Of a DNA stretch of 23,811 nt, positions 16,150 to 23,737 are shown one piece after another; the first letter of the stretch is position 1, and each line of letters starts with the position of its first letter. Source of the DNA: an uncultured Ruminococcus sp. Lineage in GTDB: Bacteria > Bacillota > Clostridia > Oscillospirales > CAG-272. The stretch spans positions 1-23,811 of the forward strand of contig CADBPA010000138.1 in assembly GCA_902796505.1 (NCBI GenBank). The letters run 5' to 3'. A model generated the notes under the pieces. The model was not told the DNA's origin. It was given only the letters and a program-made list of their open reading frames with translations, and did no database searches. A program made the position numbers and the translations under genes.

Positions 16150-16482
16150 TCAGCGAAGCGCGCCGAGCATTGCGAAGACCTGCTGAGGATCGTCTCCGGC
16201 AGGGGTAAGTTCCTTCGCGTACTTCTGGATGGTGTCCAGATTGAGGACGCCGAGAACAAAGAGCGCTACGGCTATCGCCGCGCTGATGATAGACAGAAGA
16301 ATGATGCTGCGCGCGTATCTGCGGACGTTGACGTTCTTTGCGCTGACGGCGCAGACGATGACGGCGATCAGTCCGATCGGTCCGAGCGCAAACAGGATCG
16401 TGTAGAGCGCGTATCCGATGGTGGAAAGCGGACGGAGCGATTTCGGAAGCATTTTGATGTGTTGTTTCTCGACGTTGGTCAT
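16150..16482 (-). CDS. Small two-helix membrane protein, paralog B
   Basis: This 110-residue paralog of the neighbouring gene begins MTNVEKQHIKMLPKSLRPLS, with AAGGGG before ATG 16482. Shared segments include PKSL-P-STIGY-LYT and LGPIG-IA, then AKN-N-R--AR. Hydrophobic helices are at about 23-47 and 57-80. It differs by a 19-residue soluble C-terminal tail (TPAGDDPQQVFAMLGALR and preceding residues) that paralog A lacks. It has its own promoter and is separated from paralog A by 137 bases, so the two can be expressed independently. Function is unknown to me. Confidence 0.82.
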   Translation of the reverse strand: MTNVEKQHIKMLPKSLRPLSTIGYALYTILFALGPIGLIAVIVCAVSAKNVNVRRYARSIILLSIISAAIAVALFVLGVLNLDTIQKYAKELTPAGDDPQQVFAMLGALR

Positions 16483-16516
16483 AATGGATCCCCTTCTTGA
16501 TTGTATTTTCGATTCT

Positions 16517-16546
16517 ATTATACCATTTTATGTTATGCCTTGTCAA
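16517..16546 (-). promoter_or_regulatory. Promoter for paralog B
   Basis: On the minus strand TTGACA (16546-16541) and TATAAT (16522-16517), both consensus-perfect, are separated by 18 bases. The -10 box is 35 bases upstream of the start codon. Confidence 0.88.
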
Positions 16547-16557
16547 CGGCTTTTTGA

Positions 16558-16587
16558 AAAAAACTTGTCTTTTGCGCGAAGTTTTTT
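16558..16587 (-). terminator. Weak A/T-stem terminator after the 193-residue membrane protein
   Basis: On the minus strand AAAAAACTT (16587-16579) pairs with AAGTTTTTT (16566-16558) around a 12-base loop. The stem is A/T-rich and so weak, but its position just past the stop at 16594 suits termination. Confidence 0.45.
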
Positions 16588-16593
16588 CGCCCG

Positions 16594-17175
16594 TCAGAGG
16601 ATCGTCACGTGAAAATGAAGCCGCAGTTCGGTCTCGCCGTCCTCGCGCGCGACCGTCTCTAAGGAAATATCGCCGTAATTGCGGGAAAATCCGCCCTGCA
16701 TCGCGGCGGCGAGATCGTCGCCCGGAACGCCGTAAAAGGAGAGCAGGGAGGCGATCGACTTTCGTCCGCCGTAAGCTGCGGCGCGCAGCATGCAGAAATC
16801 GCTTGCCCGGTAATCCCGGTCGTTCTTCTGCCAGGCAAAGGCGGGTTCTTCGCCGTTTTTGCCGTACACCTCGGCGCGGATCTTTCCCTTCTTGCGCAGC
16901 GTCAGGATCAGCGTCCTTCCTTTGTTCAGCACGGCGCGGTCCTTGCCCGAAAACAGCCCGATCTCGCGCACCTCGTCGGTCGCGAACGAGAGAAAGCGGA
17001 AAAAGTAAAGCGGCAGAAAGATCATCACGGCCGCCACCGCGATCTCCAGCGGGAAGAGCTTCAGCAGAGAATCCACCCGGTTGTGAAAAAGAATGCAGAG
17101 AACGAACAGCCCGGCAAGCGGCAGTTCAAAAAGATAGACCCACGGCCGGCTCATGGACAAATGGATTTTTTTCAT
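16594..17175 (-). CDS. Unrecognised membrane protein with two N-terminal helices and a soluble C-terminal domain
   Basis: This 193-residue protein begins MKKIHLSMSRPW and is preceded by ACGGAGGACC. Two hydrophobic segments (about 13-30 and 41-60) form a helical hairpin. The rest (about 62-193) is soluble and mixed alpha/beta, with strands such as TLILTLRKKGKIRAEVYG, a helical part with RKSIASLLSFYGVPGDDLAAAM, and a C-terminal strand pair ending ELRLHFHVTIL. The layout resembles small bacterial membrane proteins with PH-like domains, but no family can be named. It has its own promoter, diverging from the riboswitch-controlled SPFH operon. No functional link to its neighbours is shown by the sequence. 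Confidence 0.72.
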   Translation of the reverse strand: MKKIHLSMSRPWVYLFELPLAGLFVLCILFHNRVDSLLKLFPLEIAVAAVMIFLPLYFFRFLSFATDEVREIGLFSGKDRAVLNKGRTLILTLRKKGKIRAEVYGKNGEEPAFAWQKNDRDYRASDFCMLRAAAYGGRKSIASLLSFYGVPGDDLAAAMQGGFSRNYGDISLETVAREDGETELRLHFHVTIL

Positions 17176-17219
17176 ATTCGGTCCTCCGTTCTGCGTTCTT
17201 TTGAAACAGGATCGCCTTT

Positions 17220-17248
17220 ATTTTAACATAAAAAATACGAAAAGACAA
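17220..17248 (-). promoter_or_regulatory. Promoter for the 193-residue membrane protein
   Basis: On the minus strand TTGTCT (17248-17243) and TAAAAT (17225-17220) are separated by 17 bases, in an AT-rich stretch 45 bases before the start codon. Confidence 0.65.
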
Positions 17249-17349
17249 GGTATTTTCGGCATCTTTTTTCGCCTTTTTGCATTTTATACAATTTTTTGTA
17301 TCCGTTTTTAGAAGGTTTTTACAAATCGGAAAAATCGGTCGGAAATCTC

Positions 17350-17378
17350 TTGACAAAGCTATGCGGTTATGCTATACT
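17350..17378 (+). promoter_or_regulatory. Sigma-A promoter of the riboswitch-SPFH operon
   Basis: TTGACA at 17350-17355 and TATACT at 17373-17378 have exact 17-base spacing. Transcription would start near 17385, just before the aptamer. Confidence 0.88.
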
Positions 17379-17387
17379 GATAATGCC

Positions 17388-17482
17388 AAAAGGGAGTAGT
17401 TCTTCTTTGGGAACAAAGAAGATGAGCAGCGTCAGCCCGGCTATGCCCGCTGTTCATCGCCGATCGGCCGTACGAGACTTTT
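17388..17482 (+). ncRNA. Probable yybP-ykoY (Mn2+) riboswitch aptamer
   Basis: The 5' end reads AAAAGGGAGTAG (17388-17399) and the 3' end ACGAGACTTTT (17472-17482). The yybP-ykoY consensus, from memory, is AAAGG-GGAGUAG and CGAGA-CCUUU. Here both P1 strands have changed together (AAAAG with CTTTT), keeping pairing and the invariant GGAGTAG and CGAGA. Inside are a 9-bp stem TCTTCTTTG/CAAAGAAGA (17401-17409, 17414-17422) with a GGAA loop, a 9-bp stem TGAGCAGCG/CGCTGTTCA (17423-17431, 17448-17456) and a small GCC-GATC-GGC hairpin (17459-17468). The known family binds Mn2+ and usually turns on manganese export or TerC genes. Its position between promoter and terminator supports a cis-regulatory role on the SPFH genes. 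Confidence 0.8.
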
Positions 17483-17509
17483 CGCGCAAAGTGCGCGGAG
17501 TCTCTTTTT
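17474..17509 (+). terminator. Riboswitch expression-platform terminator
   Basis: GAGACT at 17474-17479 pairs with AGTCTC at 17499-17504, with an inner CGCGCA/TGCGCG stem, followed by five T residues. Its 5' arm overlaps the 3' strand of aptamer stem P1, so ligand-stabilised P1 and the terminator are mutually exclusive. This predicts that ligand binding turns expression on. Confidence 0.88.
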
Positions 17510-17603
17510 CGTATCCGTCTCCGCGCGCTCCCCCTCGGCGGAAGGCGCCTCTGCCGGGAGTTCGTCCTCTCACAAAAATAAAAACAGAAAAGGAGAAATC
17601 AGT

Positions 17604-19019
17604 ATGCCCCCCATTCTTTTTATCATCATCGCCGCAGTCGCCGTCCTCCTTGTGCTCCTCGGAGTATCCGGCTACATGAAAGCGCCGCCCGACACGGCGT
17701 ACATCATCTCCGGGCTCGGAAAGCGCCGCATCCTCATCGGCCGCGCCGGCTGGCGCGTTCCGTTCCTGACGCGGGTGGATAAACTCTCCCTGCGCGTCAT
17801 GCAGGTGGACGTCAAGACCTCCGAGGCCGTTCCCACCAACGAATTTATCAACGTCACGGTGGACGGCGTTGCCAACATCAAGGTTTCCTCCGATCCCGCC
17901 CTTCTCGAAAAGGCGGCGGAATCTCTGCTCGGGATGCGCCGGGATGAGATGATCACGCTGGTCACGCAGGTGCTGGAAGGCAATATGCGCGAGATCGTCG
18001 GCTCGGTCGGACTCAAAGAAATGGTGCAGGATCGCCAGGGCGTCGCCAAGAAGATCACCGAGAACGTCGTTCCGGATATGGAAAAGCTCGGCATCGAAGT
18101 GGTGAATTTCAACATTCAGAACTTCAAGGACGCCGCCGGTACCATCGAGAATATGGGTATCGACAACGTGGAGCAGATCCGCAAGAACGCCCAGATCGCC
18201 AAAGCGAACGCCCAGCGCGACATCGCCATCGCCACCGCGAACGCACAGGAGGAAGCCAACGCCGTCAAGGTCGAGGCGGATAAGAAGATCGCCGCGCAGG
18301 ACGCTGAACTCGCCGTTCAGCAGGCGGAGATGAAGGTCAAAGCCGATACCAAGAAGGCGGAAGCCGACGCCGCGTATTCGATCCAGCAGGAAAATCAGCG
18401 CAAGACCATCGAGGTCACAAAGCTCGAAGCCGACATCGCCCGCCGCGAAAAGGAAGCGGAACTTGCCGAGCGCGAGATCTCCATCAAAGAGCGCAAGCTT
18501 GACGCCGACATCCGCAAGCAGGCGGACGCGCTGAAATATCAGGAAGAGAAGCGCGCCGAGGCCGATCTCATCAAACGCCAGAGAGAAGCTGACGCCCGTC
18601 AGTACGAAGCCGTCAAGGCCGCCGAGGCGAAGCGCGCCGAAGCCGAGGCGCTCCGCTACGCAATGGAGCAGGAGGCGGAAGGTATCCGCGCCAAAGGCAT
18701 TGCCGAAGCCGAAGCCATCGAGAAGAAGGCGGAAGCGCAGAAGAAGATGGGCGAAGCCTCGGTCCTCGAGATGTATCTGAACGCCCTGCCCGAAGTCGTC
18801 AAGAACGCCGCGGAGCCGCTCTCCCGCACCGACAAGATCGTGATGTACGGCGACGGCAATTCGACCAAGGTCGTCCGTGACGTCATGGCAAGTACCAACC
18901 AGATCGTCGAGGGAATGAAGGAATCCACCGGCATCGACCTCGCTTCGCTTCTCGCCGGATACGTCGGCGGAAAAGCCGCGTCGAAATCTTCCGAGGATTC
19001 GTCTGAAAACCAAGAATAA
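17604..19019 (+). CDS. FloT-like flotillin (SPFH-domain membrane scaffold protein)
   Basis: This 471-residue membrane-anchored scaffold protein has AAAAGGAG before the ATG. A hydrophobic anchor lies at 3-24. An SPFH/band 7 domain covers about 26-190, with PPDTAYIISG, VTVDGVANIKVSSDP and GLKEMVQDRQGVAKKI, then VVNFNIQNFKD. A long charged coiled coil at about 190-395 is rich in the Ala-Glu repeats typical of flotillins, and a C-terminal segment of about 75 residues follows. Bacillus FloT (YuaG) is of similar length and layout. Flotillins oligomerise and organise functional membrane microdomains, affecting secretion and protease partners such as FtsH. Unlike many bacterial flotillin operons, no NfeD gene is adjacent; a second SPFH gene follows 19 bases later. 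It is controlled by the upstream riboswitch and terminator. Confidence 0.92.
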   Translation: MPPILFIIIAAVAVLLVLLGVSGYMKAPPDTAYIISGLGKRRILIGRAGWRVPFLTRVDKLSLRVMQVDVKTSEAVPTNEFINVTVDGVANIKVSSDPALLEKAAESLLGMRRDEMITLVTQVLEGNMREIVGSVGLKEMVQDRQGVAKKITENVVPDMEKLGIEVVNFNIQNFKDAAGTIENMGIDNVEQIRKNAQIAKANAQRDIAIATANAQEEANAVKVEADKKIAAQDAELAVQQAEMKVKADTKKAEADAAYSIQQENQRKTIEVTKLEADIARREKEAELAEREISIKERKLDADIRKQADALKYQEEKRAEADLIKRQREADARQYEAVKAAEAKRAEAEALRYAMEQEAEGIRAKGIAEAEAIEKKAEAQKKMGEASVLEMYLNALPEVVKNAAEPLSRTDKIVMYGDGNSTKVVRDVMASTNQIVEGMKESTGIDLASLLAGYVGGKAASKSSEDSSENQE

Positions 19020-19038
19020 ACGCCACAGGAGTAAATAA

Positions 19039-20091
19039 ATGTTTGCATTAATTATCAGTGTACTATTGCTCGCCGGCGGAATGATCGGCGGTATCGTCGC
19101 CCTCCGCAAGAACAAAAAAGCCGTCGGGATCCCCGCGATCTGCGCGGCGATCCTTCTCCCCGCCGTGATCCTGATCTCGGCGTCCGTCACCACGGTGGAC
19201 GCCGGGCATACCGGAGTCGTCGTGACCTACGGTAAGGTCGAGGACTATACGCTCGACGCAGGTCTTCACGCCAAAGCTCCTTGGAACACCGTCGTGCAGA
19301 TGGATAACCGCGTGCAGAAGGCGTCCATCGCGCTCAACTGCTTCTCGTCCGACATTCAGGAGGTCTCCTGCCAATACACGCTGAACTATCAGATCTCCAA
19401 GAGCAACGCACAGGATATTTACCGCACCATCGGCACCGCCTATTTCGACACGGTGATCACGCCGAACGTTCAGGAATCGGTCAAGACCATTATGGCACAC
19501 TATACGGCGGAGAATCTGATCGGCAATCGGGACACGCTCGCCGCCGAGATCGAGGAGCTGCTCGGCAAACAACTCGTCAAGTACAATATCGAGGTCGTCA
19601 GCACGGCGATCGAGGATATGGATTTCACCGACGCTTTTACCACCGCGGTTGAGGAAAAGCAGGTCGCCGCGCAGAACAAACTGAAGGAAGAAACGCTTCA
19701 GGCGCAGAAGACCATGCAGGCGCAGCAGCAGGCGGAGCGCAACAAGATCGAAGCGAACGCGGCGGCGGAGGTCGCCAAGATCCAGGCTCAGGCGGATATG
19801 GAAGTCGCCAAGATCTCGGCGGACAGCGCGGAGTATCAGGGCAAGAAGGAAGCCGCCATCGCGCTTCAGCGCCTCGCCTCCATCAACGGCTGGACGGTCG
19901 TCTCGGACGAGGAGAGCGGCATCAACAAGCTCTACAAGGTGGACGGCAGCGAGGTGACCTCGGAAGAACTGAAGATCGGCGCGGAAAATCTCGCCCGCTA
20001 CTATTACATCCAGCAGTGGAACGGCATTCTGCCCGAAACCTACGTCGGAGACAGCGACGTTTCCACCATCATTCTTCCGAAAAATCCGTAA
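19039..20091 (+). CDS. Prohibitin-like SPFH/band 7 membrane protein
   Basis: This 350-residue protein is the second gene of the SPFH operon, with a GGAG site 9 bases before the ATG. Two hydrophobic helices (about 3-22 and 30-48) precede the SPFH domain (about 50-235), which has VDAGHTGVVVTYGKVEDYTL, GLHAKAPWNTVVQMDNRVQK, and VVSTAIEDMDFTDAFTTAVE. A short coiled coil with Ala-Gln-rich repeats follows (about 205-280), then a C-terminal region with WNGILPETYVGDSDVSTIIL, a segment seen in bacterial prohibitin-family proteins. It belongs to a different SPFH subfamily from the flotillin beside it. A mixed or cooperating scaffold, possibly acting on FtsH as HflK/HflC and prohibitins do, is inference. 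Confidence 0.9.
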   Translation: MFALIISVLLLAGGMIGGIVALRKNKKAVGIPAICAAILLPAVILISASVTTVDAGHTGVVVTYGKVEDYTLDAGLHAKAPWNTVVQMDNRVQKASIALNCFSSDIQEVSCQYTLNYQISKSNAQDIYRTIGTAYFDTVITPNVQESVKTIMAHYTAENLIGNRDTLAAEIEELLGKQLVKYNIEVVSTAIEDMDFTDAFTTAVEEKQVAAQNKLKEETLQAQKTMQAQQQAERNKIEANAAAEVAKIQAQADMEVAKISADSAEYQGKKEAAIALQRLASINGWTVVSDEESGINKLYKVDGSEVTSEELKIGAENLARYYYIQQWNGILPETYVGDSDVSTIILPKNP

Positions 20092-20108
20092 AAACGATCT
20101 TTTCGTAA

Positions 20109-20141
20109 AACAAGCGGCCCGCTTTCTGCGAGCCGCTTGTT
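20109..20141. terminator. Bidirectional terminator between SPFH and aro operons
   Basis: AACAAGCGGC at 20109-20118 pairs perfectly with GCCGCTTGTT at 20132-20141, with an inner CGC/GCG extension. T-rich tracts follow on the plus strand (TTTGTATTTTC) and TTGTTTTACG on the minus strand. It sits between the stops of two convergent operons. Confidence 0.85.
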
Positions 20142-20154
20142 TGTATTTTCAAAA

Positions 20155-21183
20155 TCAAAGCGCGTCGGCAATATCATAGATCAGCCGTTCGCTCTTTTCC
20201 CAGCCGAGGCAGGCGTCGGTGATGGACTTGCCGTAGATCCCCTCTCCGATCTTCTGCGCGCCGTCCTCGATATAGCTTTCGATCATGAAGCCCTTGACCA
20301 GACGGCGGATATCGTCGCTGTAGCGGCGGCTGGCAAGGACCTCTTTGGCAATGCGGATCTGCTCGAAAGGATTTTTTCCCGAATTCGCGTGGTTGGTATC
20401 CACAATGGCGGCGGGGTTGGAGAGCCCCTTCGCAAAATACAGCTCGCAAAGCAGCCGCAGATCCTCGTAGTGATAATTCGGCATCGACTGGCCGTGCTTG
20501 TTCATATACCCGCGCAGGATCGCGTGAGAGTAGGGATTGCCCTGCGAATGCGCCTCCCAGCCGCGATAAATGAAGGTGTGTTTGTGCTGGGCGGCGGTGA
20601 TCGCATTCAGCATGATCGAAAGATCGCCTCCGGTCGGATTCTTCATGCCGACGGGGACTTCGATGCCGCTCGCCGTCAGCCGATGCTGCTGATCCTCGAC
20701 CGACCGCGCCCCCACCGCGACGTAGGCGAGCATATCGTCGAGATACTTGTGGTTTTCGGGATACAGCATTTCGTCCGCGCAGGAAAACCCGGTCTCGGAG
20801 AGCGCGCGCATGTGAAGCTTGCGGATGGCGACGATCCCCTTGAACATATCCGGCTTCTCGGTCGGATCGGGCTGGTGAAGCATCCCTTTGTATCCGTCGC
20901 CCGTCGTGCGGGGCTTGTTCGTATAAATGCGCGGAATGATGAGGATCTTGTCCTTCACCTTTTCCTGCACGCCGCGCAGTCTCGTGATATAATCGATCAC
21001 GCTGTCCTCGCTGTCAGCGGAGCAGGGGCCGATGATCAGCAGCAGCCGATCGTCTCTGCCGGCCAGAATGTCCTTGATCTCGACGTCCCGCTTTTCGTAG
21101 ATCGCCGCAAGATCGGCGCGCAAAGGATACATTTCCTTGACTTCCATCGGGATCGCAAGTTTCCGTTCAAATTCCATATTCAT
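20155..21183 (-). CDS. aroF: 3-deoxy-7-phosphoheptulonate (DAHP) synthase, type I alpha
   Basis: This 342-residue cytoplasmic enzyme condenses phosphoenolpyruvate with erythrose 4-phosphate, the first step of the shikimate pathway. LIIGPCSADSEDS carries the metal-ligand Cys54 (E. coli AroG Cys61). KPRTTGDGYKG begins with Lys90, which aligns with AroG Lys97. GARSVEDQQHRLTASG, KNPTGGDLSIMLNA and DTNHANSGKNP are further active-site segments. Length and N-terminal extension match the AroF/G/H (E. coli-like) class, whose N terminus takes part in feedback control by an aromatic amino acid; which one cannot be read here. The first ATG is chosen because GAGG lies 10 bases before it. It is the last gene of the minus-strand aro operon, 38 bases after tyrA. 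Confidence 0.93.
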   Translation of the reverse strand: MNMEFERKLAIPMEVKEMYPLRADLAAIYEKRDVEIKDILAGRDDRLLLIIGPCSADSEDSVIDYITRLRGVQEKVKDKILIIPRIYTNKPRTTGDGYKGMLHQPDPTEKPDMFKGIVAIRKLHMRALSETGFSCADEMLYPENHKYLDDMLAYVAVGARSVEDQQHRLTASGIEVPVGMKNPTGGDLSIMLNAITAAQHKHTFIYRGWEAHSQGNPYSHAILRGYMNKHGQSMPNYHYEDLRLLCELYFAKGLSNPAAIVDTNHANSGKNPFEQIRIAKEVLASRRYSDDIRRLVKGFMIESYIEDGAQKIGEGIYGKSITDACLGWEKSERLIYDIADAL

Positions 21184-21221
21184 AGGATCGTTACCTCATA
21201 TTCTAACAATTGTTTGCATCA

Positions 21222-22085
21222 TCAGGATTTTTTGTCGAACCACGCGCGCCGCTCGGTCGATAGGCGCATCTTTTCGCGCAGACCGTCCGCGTCGCGTTCT
21301 TCGAGCATTTTCCGCAGGGAAGAGAACTCCCCGGCGAAAAGATCCATCTGCCGCAGAAGCGCCTCGCGGTTCATGAGAAAAAGCTCCGACCACATCGCGT
21401 CGTTGATCCGCGCGATGCGCGTCAGATCCCGGAAGGAGTCTCCGGTGTAATCGGCGAGATGGTGATTGTCCGAGCAGGTCATGAGCGCGACGGCGATGCA
21501 ATGCGTCAGCTGCGAGAGAAACCCGATCATCTCGTCGTGCTCCTCCGGCGAAAGTTCCGAGATGCGCGCAAAGCCGAGCAGCTCTCCGATCTCTTTGGCC
21601 GTGCGGATCGCGCGATCGGTATTCTTTTCGGTCGGCACGACGATATAATTCGCTCCGCGGAAGATCCCCTCGTCGCTGTTTTCCACACCGTAGACCTCCC
21701 GCCCCGCCATCGGATGTGCGGCGATGAATTCGAGATCGCTTCGCAGTTTTCCCTGGATCTCATAAACGATCCCGGTCTTCACGCCGGTCACGTCGGTCAG
21801 AAGCGTCCCCGGCCGGAAAAAACGCTGATTTTCTCCGATCCACTCCGAAAACACCTTCGGATAGAGCGCAAAAACCGCAATATCCGCCTCTCCGATCCGA
21901 TCGGGATCGGGAAAGTCCGCGCCTGCGTCGATGATCCCGTTTTCCAGCGCGTAATCGATCGCGCTCTTTCTGGTATCGATCGCCGCCACGGAATAGCCCT
22001 GTTTTTTGAGGGCCTTTGCGTAAGAACCGCCCATCAGGCCGAGTCCGACGATCAGAAATTTCGTATTCTTATGGATCTCATTCAT
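21222..22085 (-). CDS. tyrA: Prephenate dehydrogenase
   Basis: This 287-residue enzyme oxidatively decarboxylates prephenate to 4-hydroxyphenylpyruvate on the way to tyrosine. The NAD-binding Rossmann motif is GLGLMG at residues 14-19, followed by an acidic residue (AAID) that favours NAD. DVTGVKTGIV, AAHPMAGREVYG and LSQLTHCIAVAL are typical active-site and helical-domain segments. There is no ACT domain or chorismate mutase fusion, so this is the short monofunctional form. ATG 22085 is chosen because it overlaps the end of aroA by 8 bases, indicating translational coupling; the frame open further upstream is antisense-free read-through inside aroA. A weak ribosome binding site fits coupled translation. 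Confidence 0.93.
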   Translation of the reverse strand: MNEIHKNTKFLIVGLGLMGGSYAKALKKQGYSVAAIDTRKSAIDYALENGIIDAGADFPDPDRIGEADIAVFALYPKVFSEWIGENQRFFRPGTLLTDVTGVKTGIVYEIQGKLRSDLEFIAAHPMAGREVYGVENSDEGIFRGANYIVVPTEKNTDRAIRTAKEIGELLGFARISELSPEEHDEMIGFLSQLTHCIAVALMTCSDNHHLADYTGDSFRDLTRIARINDAMWSELFLMNREALLRQMDLFAGEFSSLRKMLEERDADGLREKMRLSTERRAWFDKKS

Positions 22086-23286
22086 ATCTTTGAACCTGAA
22101 TTCCCGCTTCCTCCAGCATCCGGAAGAAGTCCGGGAAACTTTTTTTGACGGCCTCTGCTCCCGAGAGCACGCCGCCGTATTTCGTGCATAAAACCGCAAG
22201 CGCCATCACGATGCGGTGGTCGTTGTGTCCCGAAAGCTCTTCGCGCGGCGCGCGGATCTGTCCGCCCGGAACGAGGACCTCGTCCTCCCCGACGGTCAGC
22301 CGGACGCCGAATTTTCCGAGTTCCTCCGCCATCGCCGCCACGCGGTCGCTCTCTTTGAGGCGGAGCCGGCGCACGCCGGTGAAGCGCGCTCCGTTTTTTT
22401 CGGCGGCGAGCGCGAAGAGGATCGGACCGAGATCCGGACAGTCGGAAAGCGAAAGCGTCGGCGCGCCGCTCCGCAGGCGTTTGAAATATTCGGCAAACAC
22501 CCGGTCGCCCTGCGCGGTCGCGGGATTCATTCCGGTGACCTCCACCGCATGGCCGACCTCGCCGAGCGCGCAGAGAAACGCCGCGTTCGAGCAATCGGCT
22601 TCCACCGCCGCCTCCGCCGCGCGATAGCGCTGTCCGCCGGAAACGGCGAGCGTGTGATCGTCGGTCCATTCGCTGAAAACGCCGAACTCCGCTTGCGCAT
22701 TCCTCGTTAACTCGATATAGGAGCGGCTCTCGACCTCTCCCTCCATCACGATGCGGCTGTCGCCTGAAAGAAGCGGAAGCGCAAAGAGCAGTCCGCTGAT
22801 GAATTGACTGCTGACGTCGCCGCGCAAGCGGTATTCGCCCGCGGTGAGCGGTCCCTGCAGCACGATCTCTCTTTCGCCGCGTGCAAAGAGAAGCCCGCGC
22901 CCACGGCAGATCTTTTCAAATTCTTCGAGCGGCCGCGCAAGAAGACGTTCGCTCCCGGTCAGAGAGATCTTCTCCTTCGCCGTCAGGCAGAGGGGGATAA
23001 AGAAGCGCAGCGTGCTTCCGCATTCACGGCAGGGAAGCGGCACCCGTGCGGAGATTTTACCGCCCGTACCCCGTACCCGTGCGCAGTTTTCTCCGATTTC
23101 GCACTCCGCACCGATCGCCCGTAGGCAGTCTGCCGTCGCCGCGATATCCTCGCTTTGCGCGATCCCGCGGATCAGGCTTTCGCCCTCTGCAAGTCCCGCG
23201 CAGATCAGATAACGGTGCGAAAGGCTTTTGGACGGCGGCGCCGGGAGTCCGCCTTCGGCGCGCGAGGGAAGGATCTTAATTTTCAC
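22078..23286 (-). CDS. aroA: 3-phosphoshikimate 1-carboxyvinyltransferase (EPSP synthase)
   Basis: This 402-residue enzyme transfers the enolpyruvyl group of phosphoenolpyruvate to shikimate 3-phosphate, the sixth step of the pathway. Visible motifs are PPSKSLSHR (Lys20), ECGSTLRFFIPL, SSQFISGLLFALPLL, DCSNAAFLCALG, RLRLKESDRVAAMAEEL and GHNDHRIVMALAVLC. The start is GTG 23286, which overlaps the end of aroQ by 11 bases and is preceded by GGGAGAG at good spacing; the in-frame ATG 57 bases upstream lies within aroQ and has no motif support. Length is slightly below the common 420-430. It is coupled to both neighbours in the operon. Confidence 0.95.
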   Translation of the reverse strand: MKIKILPSRAEGGLPAPPSKSLSHRYLICAGLAEGESLIRGIAQSEDIAATADCLRAIGAECEIGENCARVRGTGGKISARVPLPCRECGSTLRFFIPLCLTAKEKISLTGSERLLARPLEEFEKICRGRGLLFARGEREIVLQGPLTAGEYRLRGDVSSQFISGLLFALPLLSGDSRIVMEGEVESRSYIELTRNAQAEFGVFSEWTDDHTLAVSGGQRYRAAEAAVEADCSNAAFLCALGEVGHAVEVTGMNPATAQGDRVFAEYFKRLRSGAPTLSLSDCPDLGPILFALAAEKNGARFTGVRRLRLKESDRVAAMAEELGKFGVRLTVGEDEVLVPGGQIRAPREELSGHNDHRIVMALAVLCTKYGGVLSGAEAVKKSFPDFFRMLEEAGIQVQRYE

Positions 23287-23713
23287 GGTAACTCTCCCAT
23301 AAAAGGTCCATCGCTTCGAGGTATCCGTCGATTCCGTGACCAATCACGCTCGCAAAGCAAGCCCGTCTGACAAAACTGATCTGCCGGAAATCCTCTCTTG
23401 CCGAAACGTCCGAAATATGCACCTCGACCGCCGGGATACCGACCGCCTTGAGCGCGTCGAGCAATGCAACGCTTGTGTGCGTATAAGCCGCAGGATTGAT
23501 GACGATGCCGTCGATATTTCCGTAGGCCGCCTGAATGCGGTCCACAAGATCGCCTTCGTGGTTGGATTGATAGATCTCGACCTCCGCGCCGATCTTCTGC
23601 GCGTGATCGCGGATGCGCGCGCAAAGGTCTTCGTAGGTCGTTCTGCCGTAGATCTGCGGCTCGCGGATGCCGAGCATATTGAGATTCGGCCCGTTGATCA
23701 CAAGAATTTTCAT
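23276..23713 (-). CDS. aroQ: 3-dehydroquinate dehydratase, type II
   Basis: This 145-residue enzyme is a small flavodoxin-like dehydratase that converts 3-dehydroquinate to 3-dehydroshikimate, normally as a dodecamer. GPNLNMLGIREPQIYG (8-23) carries the catalytic Arg17 and Tyr22. QSNHEGDLVDRIQ, NPAAYTHTSVAL and VEVHISDVSAREDFR supply the further conserved residues. Full length for the family. AAAGGAATACGAT provides the ribosome binding site. It starts 24 bases after the preceding gene and overlaps aroA at its end. Confidence 0.96.
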   Translation of the reverse strand: MKILVINGPNLNMLGIREPQIYGRTTYEDLCARIRDHAQKIGAEVEIYQSNHEGDLVDRIQAAYGNIDGIVINPAAYTHTSVALLDALKAVGIPAVEVHISDVSAREDFRQISFVRRACFASVIGHGIDGYLEAMDLLWESYREN

Positions 23714-23737
23714 ATCGTATTCCTTTCGGGGATCGTT

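Noticed and set aside
17454..19193. A 579-codon minus-strand frame opposite the flotillin gene
   Set aside because: Its LxLDxxGFxL-like repeats mirror the Ala/Glu/Lys-rich coiled coil of the sense strand; it would also read through the riboswitch and terminator in antisense.
20137..22148. Plus-strand frames of 437 and 229 codons opposite aroF and tyrA
   Set aside because: They are antisense to enzymes with clear catalytic motifs, and one begins inside the shared terminator.
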